The notes beneath the pieces are model-generated. The model was not told where the DNA came from. It saw only the letters and a list, made by a program, of their open reading frames with translations, and searched no databases. Below, piece after piece: positions 16,879 through 25,369 of a DNA stretch of 64,000 nt. The position numbers were made by a program, and so were the translations under genes. The stretch covers positions 2,046,001-2,110,000 of the forward strand of contig NZ_JAPEPB010000001.1 of assembly GCF_026340565.1 (NCBI RefSeq), read 5' to 3'. Position 1 is the first letter of the stretch, and every line of letters begins with the position of its first letter. The DNA is from Kitasatospora sp. NBC_01287 (lineage in GTDB: Bacteria; Actinomycetota; Actinomycetes; Streptomycetales; Streptomycetaceae).

Positions 16879-17604
16879 ATGGGACACGAACGGGCGCAGG
16901 TGCACCACTCGGCATCGACCTGGCGGCAGCCGTCGCCGCCACCGGCCTCACCCGCGCGGGACGCGCTGGTGCGGTCGGTCGCGACCCGCGTCCTGGCCCT
17001 GGGTACGGGCCGGCTGCTGGTCGGGATCGACGGCCTCACCGCGTCGGGCAAGACCAGCTTCGGACACGAACTCGCCGACCGGATCAGCGCGGCGGGCCGC
17101 CCGGTGCTCCGGGCGACCCTCGACGACTTCAAGCAGCCCTGGCGGGACCGCCACCGCTACGACCGCGAATCCGGCGAGGGCTACTACCGCAACGCCTACG
17201 ACTACGACGCGGTCAGGCGGCTGCTGCTCGATCCCTGCCGCACCCCGGCGGCGGCCTCGGCCGCCCTGTGCGCCATCGACCCGCTGACGCAGCGCGACCA
17301 CGCCGGGGAGACCGCCCCGCTGACGGCGGACACCGTGCTGATCGTGGACGGCGTCTTCGCCTTCCGCCCCGCGATCGACGCCTACTGGGACTTCCGTGTC
17401 TGGCTGCACGTGGACCCCGAGCTGTCCGTCCGACGCGGCGCCGAGCGCGACCAGCACTGGGCCGGCTCCGAGGCGGAGTCGCTCCACCGCGACCGCTACC
17501 TGGTGGCCGAGCGCGTCTACCTGGCGGAGGTCGACCCCGTCCCGCGGATGGACGTGGTGGTCGACAACTCGACCTTCACCACCCCACGCCTGCTCACGCC
17601 GTAG
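16879..17604 (+). CDS. Uridine kinase-like P-loop NTPase
   Basis: 241 residues. The Walker A motif GIDGLTASGKTSFG is near residue 50. It is followed by TLDDFKQPWRDRHRY, where DDF matches the substrate loop of the uridine-kinase/PRK group. The segments GEGYYRNAYDYDAVRRLLL and VLIVDGVFAFRPAI also fit that group. The first 25 residues are Ser/Pro-rich and could be untranslated. Phosphorylation of a nucleoside is inferred from family only. Confidence 0.75.
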   Translation: MGHERAQVHHSASTWRQPSPPPASPARDALVRSVATRVLALGTGRLLVGIDGLTASGKTSFGHELADRISAAGRPVLRATLDDFKQPWRDRHRYDRESGEGYYRNAYDYDAVRRLLLDPCRTPAAASAALCAIDPLTQRDHAGETAPLTADTVLIVDGVFAFRPAIDAYWDFRVWLHVDPELSVRRGAERDQHWAGSEAESLHRDRYLVAERVYLAEVDPVPRMDVVVDNSTFTTPRLLTP

Positions 17605-17813
17605 CCGCGACGGCGGCCGCGGCCGGCCGGGGCCACCGATCGCGCCCCGGCCGCGTGGGACCACCAGGTCACACCGGCCGGACGACGACCTTCAGGACGC
17701 GAACGCACGGGCCGTCGTCGATTTCGAGCCGGCGCCGGCCGCCCCGTAGCGGACAGGCCGGGCGGCACGAAATCCACTGTCCCCCTCCCGGTCGGCCCGG
17801 CGACAATGACCCG

Positions 17814-18614
17814 GTGATCGCTACGTCGCCCCAAGGGCCGGTCCAGGTACCACACATCGTCACCGAGCTCGCGGCGGGCCGGCCGGTGCGGGCCGTCTGG
17901 CAGAACGGGTTCGGCGGGCTGACCTTCCAGATCGGCCTGGATGAGAGGCAGTTCGTGAAGTGGGCGCCGGTCGGCAGCGGCGTCGACCTCTCCGCCGAGG
18001 TGGTGCGCCTGCGCTGGGTGGCGGGGTTCACGGTGGTGCCGCGGGTGCTCGACGAGGGCGCGGACGAGGGCGGCTCCTGGATCGTCACGGCAGGCCTGCC
18101 CGGTCGCAGCGCGGTCGACGACCACTGGAAGCGCGACCCCGCCACCGCCGTCCGCGCGATCGGCGCGGGGCTGCGCGCCCTGCACGAAGCGCTGCCCGTC
18201 GCCGAGTGCCCCTTCGACTGGTCGGCCGAACTGCGGCTGGAGCGCGTGCGGTCGCGGGCCGCGGCGGGCCGGATCGACCCGGCGGCCTGGCACCCGGACA
18301 TCCCGCGCCCCGCCACCGTCGAGCACCCGCTCGACCTGCTCGCCGACATCCCGCCCCTCGACGGGCCCGTCGTCTGCCACGGCGACGCCTGCGCCCCCAA
18401 CACCCTGGTCGGCGACGACGGCGGCTGCACCGGCCACGTCGACCTCGGCGCGCTCGGCGTCGCCGACCGCTGGGCCGACCTCGCCATCGCCACCTGGAGC
18501 ACCCGGTGGAACTACGGCCCGGGGTGGGAGGACCCGCTGCTGGAGGCCTACGGGGTCGAGCGGGACCAGGAGCGGATCACCTACTACCGGCTGCTCTGGG
18601 AGCTCTCGGACTGA
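17814..18614 (+). CDS. Aminoglycoside 3'-phosphotransferase-like kinase
   Basis: 266 residues from GTG. The APH kinase fold is shown by FVKWAP (ATP-binding Lys) near residue 46, the catalytic loop VVCHGDACAPNTLV and the metal-binding GHVDLGALGVADRWADLA. These motifs match APH(3') proteins better than choline or fructosamine kinases. Chromosomal APH-like genes in streptomycetes may phosphorylate aminoglycosides or unknown small molecules, so resistance is not proven. The 3' end overlaps the convergent MocR gene by 31 bp. Confidence 0.78.
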   Translation: MIATSPQGPVQVPHIVTELAAGRPVRAVWQNGFGGLTFQIGLDERQFVKWAPVGSGVDLSAEVVRLRWVAGFTVVPRVLDEGADEGGSWIVTAGLPGRSAVDDHWKRDPATAVRAIGAGLRALHEALPVAECPFDWSAELRLERVRSRAAAGRIDPAAWHPDIPRPATVEHPLDLLADIPPLDGPVVCHGDACAPNTLVGDDGGCTGHVDLGALGVADRWADLAIATWSTRWNYGPGWEDPLLEAYGVERDQERITYYRLLWELSD

Positions 18615-20044
18615 GCGGCTGCTGGAGCGGGGCCTCGCCGGTCCGAGGTCAGTGCTGTGAGCAGGGTGTCGAGGGCGGCCGGGTAGGCACGTTCGGACGG
18701 GGCGGCGAAGCCGATCAGCAGGCCCTGCGGGCGGTCGGCGGGGTCGTGGTGGAGTTCGGTGAGGCCTCGCACGGCGAGCCCGTGTTGGGCGCAACCGGCC
18801 AGCAGTTGCTGCTCGGTGGGGCCCTCGGCGGGCAGGGTGAGGAGGGTGTGCAGACCGGCCGGGACCCCGTGGGCGTCCAGCCCGGGGACGGCGGCCACCC
18901 GGTCGAGCAGGAGTTGGCGACGGCGGCGGTAGCGCAAACGGGCGGCGCGGATGTGGCGGTCGTAGGCGTGCGTGCTGATCAGATCGGCCAGGACGAGCTG
19001 GCCCAGGGTCTCGGTGTACAGGTCGGCGTCCTGCTTGGCCCGCACCACCGGTCGCACCAGGTGGTGCGGCAGCGCCAGCCAGGCCAGGCGGAGCGCGGGG
19101 CCGAGGGTCTTGGACGCGGTGCCGCAGTACACGGTCCACTCCGGGGCGATGCCTTGGAGGGCACCGACGGGTTGGCGGTCGTAGCGGTACTCGCCGTCGT
19201 AGTCGTCCTCGACGATCAGGCCGCCCGTGGCGCGCGCCCAGCCGCGCAGCGTCCGGCGGCGGCCGGGATGCAGCGGGACGCCCGTCGGGTACTGGTGCGA
19301 GGGGGTGAGGAACACGGCCCCCGTGTCCTGGGTCAGCGCCTCCACCCGGGCGCCGAGGGCGTCGACCGGCAGGGCGAGGGTGGTGAGCCCCGCACGCTGG
19401 ACGACGCCACGGAAGAGGTTGTGCCCCGGGTCCTCCACGGCAACGCTGCGGGTGCCGGCAGCCGCCAGCACACCGCTGAGCAGGCCCAGCCCCTGGTAGT
19501 AGCCGGAGGTGATCACGATCCGGTCAGGTGTCGTGATCACGCCCCGGGTGCGACCCAGGTAGTCGGCGAGCGCGCTGCGCAGCTCGATCCGGCCCTGCGG
19601 GTCCCCGGCGCCGAAGACCTCGGGGCGGGCGTGGGCCAGGACCCTGCGCGTGGCGGCGAGCCAGGCCCGGGCGGGGAAGGCGCTGACGTCGGGAAGCCCG
19701 GGGCGCAGATCATGACGGGGAGCCGGCGGCGCGGGTGCGGGGCGGGCAGGGCTCGGGCCCTGCTGCGGCACCTCGGCCACGGTGGTGCCCGACCCCGGCC
19801 GGGTGGTCAGGTGGCCCTCTTCGACCAGCTGGTCGTAGGCGGCGCTGACCGTGCCCCGCGAGAGTCCGAGGTCCCGGGCCAGCCCGCGAGTGGACGGCAG
19901 GAGCGTGCCGGCCGGCAGGCGACCCTCGCGGATCGCCGCCCGGAGCGCGGATTCCAGCCCGGCGCGACGCCCGCCCGCGGCATCGAGCTCGATGTGCAGG
20001 TCGAGCCGGGAATCGGACCAACCACTGGACCAATCATTCGACAT
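18584..20044 (-). CDS. MocR/PdxR-type regulator (GntR domain fused to aminotransferase domain)
   Basis: 486 residues. The N-terminal GntR winged helix (residues ~20-90, GTLLPSTRGLARDLGLSRGT) is joined to a fold-type I aminotransferase domain. Its PLP Lys is in YCGTASKTLGPALRLAW, and VEDDYDGEYRYDRQP is the family's Asp-rich motif. MocR proteins sense PLP or an amine and regulate the divergent gene, here the beta-hydroxyacid dehydrogenase at 20190. ATG 20044 is chosen because the frame further upstream reads through the repeat array. Its 3' end overlaps the convergent kinase gene. Confidence 0.92.
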   Translation of the reverse strand: MSNDWSSGWSDSRLDLHIELDAAGGRRAGLESALRAAIREGRLPAGTLLPSTRGLARDLGLSRGTVSAAYDQLVEEGHLTTRPGSGTTVAEVPQQGPSPARPAPAPPAPRHDLRPGLPDVSAFPARAWLAATRRVLAHARPEVFGAGDPQGRIELRSALADYLGRTRGVITTPDRIVITSGYYQGLGLLSGVLAAAGTRSVAVEDPGHNLFRGVVQRAGLTTLALPVDALGARVEALTQDTGAVFLTPSHQYPTGVPLHPGRRRTLRGWARATGGLIVEDDYDGEYRYDRQPVGALQGIAPEWTVYCGTASKTLGPALRLAWLALPHHLVRPVVRAKQDADLYTETLGQLVLADLISTHAYDRHIRAARLRYRRRRQLLLDRVAAVPGLDAHGVPAGLHTLLTLPAEGPTEQQLLAGCAQHGLAVRGLTELHHDPADRPQGLLIGFAAPSERAYPAALDTLLTALTSDRRGPAPAAAQSESSQSSR

Positions 20045-20068
20045 GGAACTGGATCTTATTGCTGGTCC
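20025..20068. promoter_or_regulatory. Candidate MocR operator: imperfect inverted repeat
   Basis: CTGGACCAAT (20025-20034, over the MocR start) and ATTGCTGGTCC (20058-20068) form a gapped inverted repeat sharing GGACCA and ATTG elements. A third GGACCA lies at 20015-20020. The position fits autoregulation. Confidence 0.35.
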
Positions 20069-20090
20069 GGTGAGCCCATAGGTTCGAGAC

Positions 20091-20180
20091 CGAAGGCTGG
20101 TCGAAGGCCCGGTCGAAGGCCAGAACGAAGGCCCGGTCGAAGGCCTGAACGAAGGCCTGAACGAAGGCCTGGACGGAGGG
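20091..20180. repeat. 12-bp tandem array in the MocR/dehydrogenase promoter region
   Basis: CGAAGGC occurs seven times at 20091, 20102, 20114, 20126, 20138, 20150 and 20162, with a degenerate eighth copy at 20174. The unit alternates CGGTCGAAGGCC and TGAACGAAGGCC. The array fills the space just before the dehydrogenase start. Confidence 0.9.
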
Positions 20181-20189
20181 AGTGCGAGC

Positions 20190-21068
20190 GTGGAACGGAT
20201 CGCCGTCATCGGGCTCGGCGCGATGGGCGCGCCGATCGCCCACCGGTTGCTGGGCCAGGGCTGCCAGGTCACCGGCTGGAACCGCTCACCGCGGCGAGCG
20301 GCGGCGTTGCGCGAGGCGGGCGGTGCGGTCGGGGTGAGCCCGGCGGACGCGGTGCGCGGGGCCGAGGCGGTGCTCGTGATGGTGACCGGCCCGCAGGCGC
20401 TGCTGGCGGTGACCGAGGGCGAGCACGGGATCGCCGCCGGAATCGACCCCGGGGCGGTGGTCGTGCAGATGTCGACGGTGTCCCCCTCGTCGCTGACCCG
20501 CCTCGCCCAGGCGCTGCCTGCGGGGACGGGGCTGCTGGACGCACCGGTGCTCGGCAGCGTCGCCGAGGCCGCGTCAGGGGCGCTGCGGATCCTGGCGGGT
20601 GGCCCGCCGGAGCTGGTCGAGCGGTGCCTGCCGCTGCTGACGCGGTTGGGTTCGCCGCTGCGGGTCGGGGAGTTGGGGGCCGGCACCGCGGCGAAGCTCG
20701 TCGCCAACAACGCCCTCTTCGGGGTGCTGGGCGTGCTGGGTGAATCCCTCGCGCTGGGCGGCGCGTTGGGGCTGTCCTGGGAGGTGCTGCACGAGGTGCT
20801 GGGCGTGACGCCGCTGGCGGAGCAGGCCGCGCGCCGACGCCCCGTGATCGAGGCCGACGACTATCCGGCGCGCTTCGCGCTCGCCCTGGCCCGCAAGGAC
20901 GCCGACCTGGTGGCCGACGCGGTCGGCGACGCCGGGCTCACGCTCGGCCTCACCGCCGCCTCCCGGGACTGGCTCGCCGCCGCCGAGGGCGCGGGGCGCG
21001 CCGACCAGGACTACACGGCCGTGCTCGCCGCCATCCTGCACGCGGCCGGGAAGGAGCCCCGGCGGTGA
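20190..21068 (+). CDS. Beta-hydroxyacid dehydrogenase family NAD(P)-binding oxidoreductase
   Basis: 292 residues. The N-terminal dinucleotide-binding motif is IAVIGLGAMGAPIAHRL, and WNRSPRRAAAL follows strand 2, where Asn-Arg suggests NADP preference. The substrate motif DAPVLGSVAEAASGALRILA and the catalytic Lys in GAGTAAKLVANNALFG match the 3-hydroxyisobutyrate/tartronate-semialdehyde reductase group. The true substrate is unknown. It starts with GTG, is divergent from MocR, and its stop overlaps the next start by 4 bp. Confidence 0.85.
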   Translation: MERIAVIGLGAMGAPIAHRLLGQGCQVTGWNRSPRRAAALREAGGAVGVSPADAVRGAEAVLVMVTGPQALLAVTEGEHGIAAGIDPGAVVVQMSTVSPSSLTRLAQALPAGTGLLDAPVLGSVAEAASGALRILAGGPPELVERCLPLLTRLGSPLRVGELGAGTAAKLVANNALFGVLGVLGESLALGGALGLSWEVLHEVLGVTPLAEQAARRRPVIEADDYPARFALALARKDADLVADAVGDAGLTLGLTAASRDWLAAAEGAGRADQDYTAVLAAILHAAGKEPRR

Positions 21069-21820
21069 TCGTGATCGCCCACCTCAGCGACACCCACCTC
21101 GACGGCGGGCAGCGCGGCATCGAGCGCACCCGGGCCGTCATGGACCATCTCGAAGGCCTCCCCCACGACTTGGACGCGGTGCTGGTCACCGGAGACATCG
21201 CCGACCACGGGCTACCGGCCGAGTACGAGTCGGCCCGTCGGCTGCTGACCTCCCGGCATCCGGTGATGCTCTGCCCCGGGAACCATGACGAGCGCGCCGC
21301 CTTCCGGCAGTACCTGCTCGGAGAGCCGGCTTCGGCGGCACCGATCAACCAGGTCCGCCAGACGGCCGGCGTCGTCATCGCCCTGTGCGACTCCTCGGTG
21401 CCGGGCAGGGACGAGGGCTGCCTGGAGGACGAGACGCTGGCCTGGCTGGCGGCCGTCCTGGCCCAGTCCCCGCCCGAGGTGCCCGTCCTGGTCGGCTTCC
21501 ACCACCCGCCGGCCCCGCTGCACATCCCCTTCGTCGACGGCATCCGCCAGTTCGGCGCGGAGCGGCTCGGCGCGCTGACGGACCGCCACCCCAACCTCGC
21601 GGCCTTCCTGTGCGGACACGCCCACACCGCGGCGGCGACCACCTTCGCCGGACGCCCGCTGCGGGTGGCGCCAGGAGTCGTGTCCACGCTCCGACTCCCC
21701 TGGGAGCACCGGGCCCACCCCGAGGACCACGTCCACCTCGACCAGCCGCCCGCGCTCGCCTTCCACGTCCTGGACGACGAGGGGCGGCTCACCACCCACT
21801 ACCGCTGGGTCAACGCCTGA
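21065..21820 (+). CDS. Metallophosphoesterase, CpdA-like
   Basis: 251 residues with the full calcineurin-type metal set: HLSDTHLDGG (D-x-H), VLVTGDIADHG (GD), CPGNHDERAAF (GNHD), GFHHPPAPL and LCGHAHTAA (GHxH). It is closest in layout to class III cyclic nucleotide phosphodiesterases, though many act on other phosphodiesters. It is translationally coupled to the dehydrogenase (GTGA overlap), so the two probably work under MocR control. Confidence 0.88.
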   Translation: MIVIAHLSDTHLDGGQRGIERTRAVMDHLEGLPHDLDAVLVTGDIADHGLPAEYESARRLLTSRHPVMLCPGNHDERAAFRQYLLGEPASAAPINQVRQTAGVVIALCDSSVPGRDEGCLEDETLAWLAAVLAQSPPEVPVLVGFHHPPAPLHIPFVDGIRQFGAERLGALTDRHPNLAAFLCGHAHTAAATTFAGRPLRVAPGVVSTLRLPWEHRAHPEDHVHLDQPPALAFHVLDDEGRLTTHYRWVNA

Positions 21821-21864
21821 TCAGGCGACAGCGCGCGGGGTCGGGGCCGGGGCGCCGGCGGCGG

Positions 21865-22770
21865 TCAGTTGTCGGCGATCGCGTCCAGGGTGCGCAGCGC
21901 GTGGTCGGGCAGCTCGATGGTGGCGGCCGCGATGTTCTCGCGCAGATGTGCGAGGGAGGCGGTGCCGGGGATGAGCAGCACCGTCGGGGAGCGGTGCAGC
22001 AGCCAGGCCAGCGCGGCCTGGTGGCCGGTGATGCCCTGCGCGCGGGCGACCTCGTCCAGGGCGTCGACCTGCAACGGGCGCAGGCCGCCCAGCGGGTAGA
22101 ACGGCACGTAGGCGACGCCCTGCTCGGCGCACCGGTCGACGAGGGCATCGTCCACGCGGTCGGCGACGTTGTAGCGGTTCTGCACGGCGGCCACCGGGGC
22201 GATCTCCTGCGCGGCCGCGAGCTGCTCCGCGCTGACGTTGCTGACCCCCAGGTGGCGGATCAGGCCCTGCTCGCGCAGTTCGGCGAGCACGGTGAAGGGC
22301 TCGATGATGTCGGCGGTGGCCCGGGTGCCGGTCATCCGGAGGTTGACCAGGTCGAGCACGGGCAGGTCCAGCCGCCGGAGGTTGTCGTGGACGGCCTGCA
22401 CCAGCTCCGCGCGCGAGACGGCGGCGGGCCAGGCGTGGTCCGGGGTGCGGCGGGCACCGACCTTGGTGGCGATGCGCAACTGGTCGGGATAGGGGTGCAG
22501 GGCCTCGCGGATGAGGTCGTTGACCACGTGCGGGCCGTAGTAGTCACTGGTGTCGAGGTGGGTGATCCCCGCCTCGACGGCGGCGCGCAGGACGGCGAGG
22601 GCGGCGGCCCGGTCCGGCGGCGGCCCCCAGACCCCCGGGCCCGCGAGCCGCATCGCGCCGTAGCCGATCCGGGTGAGCTCCAGGTCGCCGAGCCGCCAAC
22701 TGCCGGCCGCGACCGCGGGGAGGGGCGCTGGGCACGTCGCGGCGGATGAGCCGGTCATCTCTGAGTTCAT
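21865..22770 (-). CDS. Aldo/keto reductase
   Basis: 301 residues. The catalytic tetrad region is present: Asp/Tyr in ITHLDTSDYYGPHVVNDLI, Lys in LRIATKVGARR, and the family strand DLVNLRMTG. The NADP-binding end HLGVSNVSAEQLAAA and the late STVLLIPGTASLAHLREN are typical. It starts at ATG 22770 (a second ATG is at 22758). It is divergent from the helix-turn-helix gene with 77 bp between, and convergent with the phosphoesterase. Confidence 0.88.
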   Translation of the reverse strand: MNSEMTGSSAATCPAPLPAVAAGSWRLGDLELTRIGYGAMRLAGPGVWGPPPDRAAALAVLRAAVEAGITHLDTSDYYGPHVVNDLIREALHPYPDQLRIATKVGARRTPDHAWPAAVSRAELVQAVHDNLRRLDLPVLDLVNLRMTGTRATADIIEPFTVLAELREQGLIRHLGVSNVSAEQLAAAQEIAPVAAVQNRYNVADRVDDALVDRCAEQGVAYVPFYPLGGLRPLQVDALDEVARAQGITGHQAALAWLLHRSPTVLLIPGTASLAHLRENIAAATIELPDHALRTLDAIADN

Positions 22771-22847
22771 GCCCGGATGATCTCCGCGGCCTAGACTGGC
22801 GGCCAATCATTCACACATACCCGAATCCCTGCCCCAGGAGGAGACCC

Positions 22848-23888
22848 GTGCCGGCGGAACTGGCGTTCTCGGCGAGCGACCTGGCCCTGGTGCGGTTCGC
22901 CGTCTCGCCGATGTGGGAGGTCGGGACCAGCTTCAAACTGCTCTTCTCCGGTGCCGCGCACCCGGTGCACCGGCCCTGGGCCGAGCAGGTCAGGCCCCGG
23001 GTGGTCGCCGCCGGCCTGGAACACGGCTGGCTGGCCGAGTTGGTGCCGCGGTCGGGCTACGTTCCCGACTTCCTCAACCCGGCACCCGTCTCACCGGCTC
23101 CCACGCTGGCGCAGGAACTGGCCGTGATCACGACCACGCCCACCGACCGGATCCGCGCGGACCTCGACCGGCTGCGCCACGAGCAGGGGAGCCTCGGCCC
23201 CCGGGCGCGGTCGCTGCACGCCGCGCCGCCGTCCCGCCCCGGGCCGCCGGCCGGGCGGACCCCCATGGCGCGGCTCGCGGAAGAGATCGAGACGTACTGG
23301 GAGTTGGCGCTCGCCCCGTTCTGGGCGCGGCTGCGCGCGGTGCTCGACGCCGAGGTCTTCCAGCGGGCCAGGCAGGTCGCCGAATACGGCACCGGCCACC
23401 TGCTCAACGACCTGCACCCCTCGGTCAGCTGGGACGACAACGCGCTGCGGCTGGCCAGCCGGCGGCGCGCCCTGAGCCGCCGCACGGCCGGCGCCGGTCT
23501 GCTGCTGATCCCCTCGGCCTTCACCGGAGAGCACCTGCTCACCCGCGTGACCCACCCCGAGCCGCCCCAACTCGCCTACCAGGCGCGCGGGATCGGCTCA
23601 CTGTGGCAGACCCGGCCCGCCCCCAGGACGGCGGCCGTCGCCGCCGTCCTGGGCCGCTCGCGCACCCGGCTGCTGACCGAGCTGGAGAGCCCGGCCTCCA
23701 CCACCGACCTCGCCCACCGCACCGGCCTCTCCCCCGCCACGGTGTCCCAGTGCCTCACCGCCCTGCGCGACGCGGGCCTGGTCAGCACCCACCGGGCCGG
23801 CCGCTCCCTGCTCTACGCCCGGACCGCGGCCGCCGACTGCCTGCTCGCCGCGGCCGGTCCGAGCCACCCGACCACCGTCCTGGCATGA
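22848..23888 (+). CDS. ArsR-like winged-helix regulator with a long N-terminal domain
   Basis: 346 residues from GTG, with AGGAGG at the proper distance. The N-terminal ~240 residues (LAFSASDLALVRFAVSPMWE onward) match the DUF5937-type domain found before a winged helix in many streptomycete regulators. The C-terminal helix-turn-helix is LAHRTGLSPATVSQCLTALR with a wing (GLVSTHRAGRSLLYARTA). It is divergent from the aldo/keto reductase and probably regulates it. No metal-binding Cys motif is seen. Confidence 0.82.
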   Translation: MPAELAFSASDLALVRFAVSPMWEVGTSFKLLFSGAAHPVHRPWAEQVRPRVVAAGLEHGWLAELVPRSGYVPDFLNPAPVSPAPTLAQELAVITTTPTDRIRADLDRLRHEQGSLGPRARSLHAAPPSRPGPPAGRTPMARLAEEIETYWELALAPFWARLRAVLDAEVFQRARQVAEYGTGHLLNDLHPSVSWDDNALRLASRRRALSRRTAGAGLLLIPSAFTGEHLLTRVTHPEPPQLAYQARGIGSLWQTRPAPRTAAVAAVLGRSRTRLLTELESPASTTDLAHRTGLSPATVSQCLTALRDAGLVSTHRAGRSLLYARTAAADCLLAAAGPSHPTTVLA

Positions 23889-23895
23889 TGGCGAC

Positions 23896-24249
23896 ATGGA
23901 ACGCGTGCTCGGCATCGGTGGATACTTCCTGCGCGCCGCCGACCCGGTCGCCCTGGGCGCTTGGTACCGCGACTGCCTGGGCCTGGACGCCGATGAGAAC
24001 GGCCTGTGGCAGCAGGGCGCCGGGGTGACGGTGTTCGCGACGTTCCCGTCCGACACCGACTACTTCGGCTCCCGCGCCCAGCAGGCCATGCTCAATTTCC
24101 GGGTCCGCGACCTGGACGCGATGCTCGCGCAGTTGCGCGCCAAGGGAGCGGACGTGGCCGCGGGGACGCAGGACATGGACGGCATCGGACGATTCGGCTG
24201 GGTCACCGATCCGGAGGGCAACCGGGTCGAACTGTGGCAGCCCGCCTGA
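23896..24249 (+). CDS. VOC-superfamily (glyoxalase-like) protein
   Basis: 117 residues with two beta-alpha-beta-beta-beta units: VLGIGGYFLRAADPVALGAW and MLNFRVRDLDAMLAQLRAKG. It ends in GRFGWVTDPEGNRVELWQPA, where the Glu is the usual metal ligand. Single-domain members range from glyoxalase I to resistance proteins; no substrate can be inferred. It starts 7 bp after the regulator, so it is likely co-transcribed. Confidence 0.85.
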   Translation: MERVLGIGGYFLRAADPVALGAWYRDCLGLDADENGLWQQGAGVTVFATFPSDTDYFGSRAQQAMLNFRVRDLDAMLAQLRAKGADVAAGTQDMDGIGRFGWVTDPEGNRVELWQPA

Positions 24250-24326
24250 CCTTGCCTGCCTGACCTTGCCTGCCTGACCGTGCCCACGGCCGCCGGTCCC
24301 GCGGCTGCTGATCCGAACCGGTTGGC

Positions 24327-25253
24327 CTACGGGACGGTGACGACGATCTTGCCGCGGGTGTGGCCCTCGGCGTTCAGGCGCTGGGCGTCGGCGGCCCGGT
24401 GCAGCGGGAAGGCGGCGGCGACCTCCACCCGCAGCCGGCCCTCCTCGGCCAGCTCGGCGAGCGCGGTCAGGTCGGCCGTGTCGGGGCGCACGAAGACGTA
24501 GCGGCCGCCGAGGGCGAGCACCGAGCCGTCCGCGATCGAGGCGAGCCGGCCGCCGGTGGCCAGCAGGGCCGGGGAGGCGTGCAGCGCGTCGCCGCCGATC
24601 AGGTCGAGCACGGCGTCCACGCCCTGCGGCGCGAGGGCGCGGACCCGGTCGGCCAGGCCCTCGCCGTAGCTGACGGGCTCGGCGCCCAGGGCGCGCAGGT
24701 AGTCGTGGTTGCGCTCGCCCGCGGTGCCGATCACCCGGGCGCCGAGGGCGCGGGCGATCTGGACGGCGAGCGAGCCGACACCGCCGGCCGCGGCGTGCAC
24801 CAGGACGGTGTCGCCCGGCCGCAGCGCCAGCGCGCCGGTGAGGGCCTGGTAGGCGGTGAGGCCCGCCAGCGGCAGGCCGGCGGCCTGCTCGAAGCCGAGG
24901 GTGCGGGGCTTGCGGGCCAGGGTGCGCACCGGGGCCGCGACGTACTCGGCGAAGGTGCCGCGGCCCACCATGTCCTCGCGGACGTAGCCGATGACCTCGT
25001 CACCGGGCGCGAACTCGGTGACGCCGACGCCCACCCGCTCGACCACGCCGGCCACGTCCCAGCCGGGGATGACCGGGAAGACGGCGTCCATCGCGCTGTC
25101 GAGGTAGCCGGCCTGGATCTTCCAGTCGACCGGGTTGACGGAGGCCGCGCGAACCTTGACCAGCACCGAGTCGGCGCCCAGCTTGGGCTCGGGGACGTCG
25201 CCGTACTCCAGGACGTCGGGTCCGCCGTAGCCGCGGTAGGTGATGGCCTTCAT
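24327..25253 (-). CDS. NADP-dependent quinone oxidoreductase (zinc-free MDR family)
   Basis: 308 residues. It begins MKAITYRGYGGPDVLEYGDV, has the substrate segment ASVNPVDWKIQAGYLD and the cofactor loop VLVHAAAGGVGSLAVQIARA, and lacks the Cys/His zinc ligands. It fits QOR/Zta1-like reductases that reduce quinones or enones and often respond to oxidative or electrophilic stress. The start is the ATG preceded by GGGAG. It is divergent from the MarR gene, with two likely operators in the spacer. Confidence 0.9.
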   Translation of the reverse strand: MKAITYRGYGGPDVLEYGDVPEPKLGADSVLVKVRAASVNPVDWKIQAGYLDSAMDAVFPVIPGWDVAGVVERVGVGVTEFAPGDEVIGYVREDMVGRGTFAEYVAAPVRTLARKPRTLGFEQAAGLPLAGLTAYQALTGALALRPGDTVLVHAAAGGVGSLAVQIARALGARVIGTAGERNHDYLRALGAEPVSYGEGLADRVRALAPQGVDAVLDLIGGDALHASPALLATGGRLASIADGSVLALGGRYVFVRPDTADLTALAELAEEGRLRVEVAAAFPLHRAADAQRLNAEGHTRGKIVVTVP

Positions 25254-25293
25254 GGTGGTGCTCCCGTGCAGAAAGATTTGATCTGATCGATTG

Positions 25294-25306
25294 TTGACAT
25301 CGTCAA
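25294..25306. promoter_or_regulatory. Candidate MarR operator 1
   Basis: TTGACATCGTCAA is a perfect 5-3-5 inverted repeat, extended by ATTG/CAAT outside it with a one-base offset. It lies in the spacer between the quinone reductase and MarR genes. Confidence 0.6.
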
Positions 25307-25334
25307 GCAATGATTCGAAGGTATGACTCCATGG

Positions 25335-25347
25335 TTGAGAATGTCAA
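25335..25347. promoter_or_regulatory. Candidate MarR operator 2
   Basis: TTGAGAATGTCAA is a near copy of operator 1 (one mismatch in the palindrome). The centres are 41 bp apart, about four helical turns, so two dimers could bind the same DNA face. Confidence 0.55.
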
Positions 25348-25369
25348 GTAATCCCCTAGACTCGGAGCC

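Noticed and set aside
17814..18614. Acquired aminoglycoside resistance gene
   Set aside because: The kinase has host-like GC content and no mobile-element context; it is better read as a chromosomal APH-like gene of unknown substrate.
20091..20180. CRISPR-like array
   Set aside because: The repeats are directly adjacent with no unique spacers and only 12 bp long; no cas genes are present.
17960..20743. A 927-codon plus-strand frame
   Set aside because: It runs antisense to MocR and off-frame across the kinase and dehydrogenase genes. Composition is Arg/Gly/Gln-rich with no domain.
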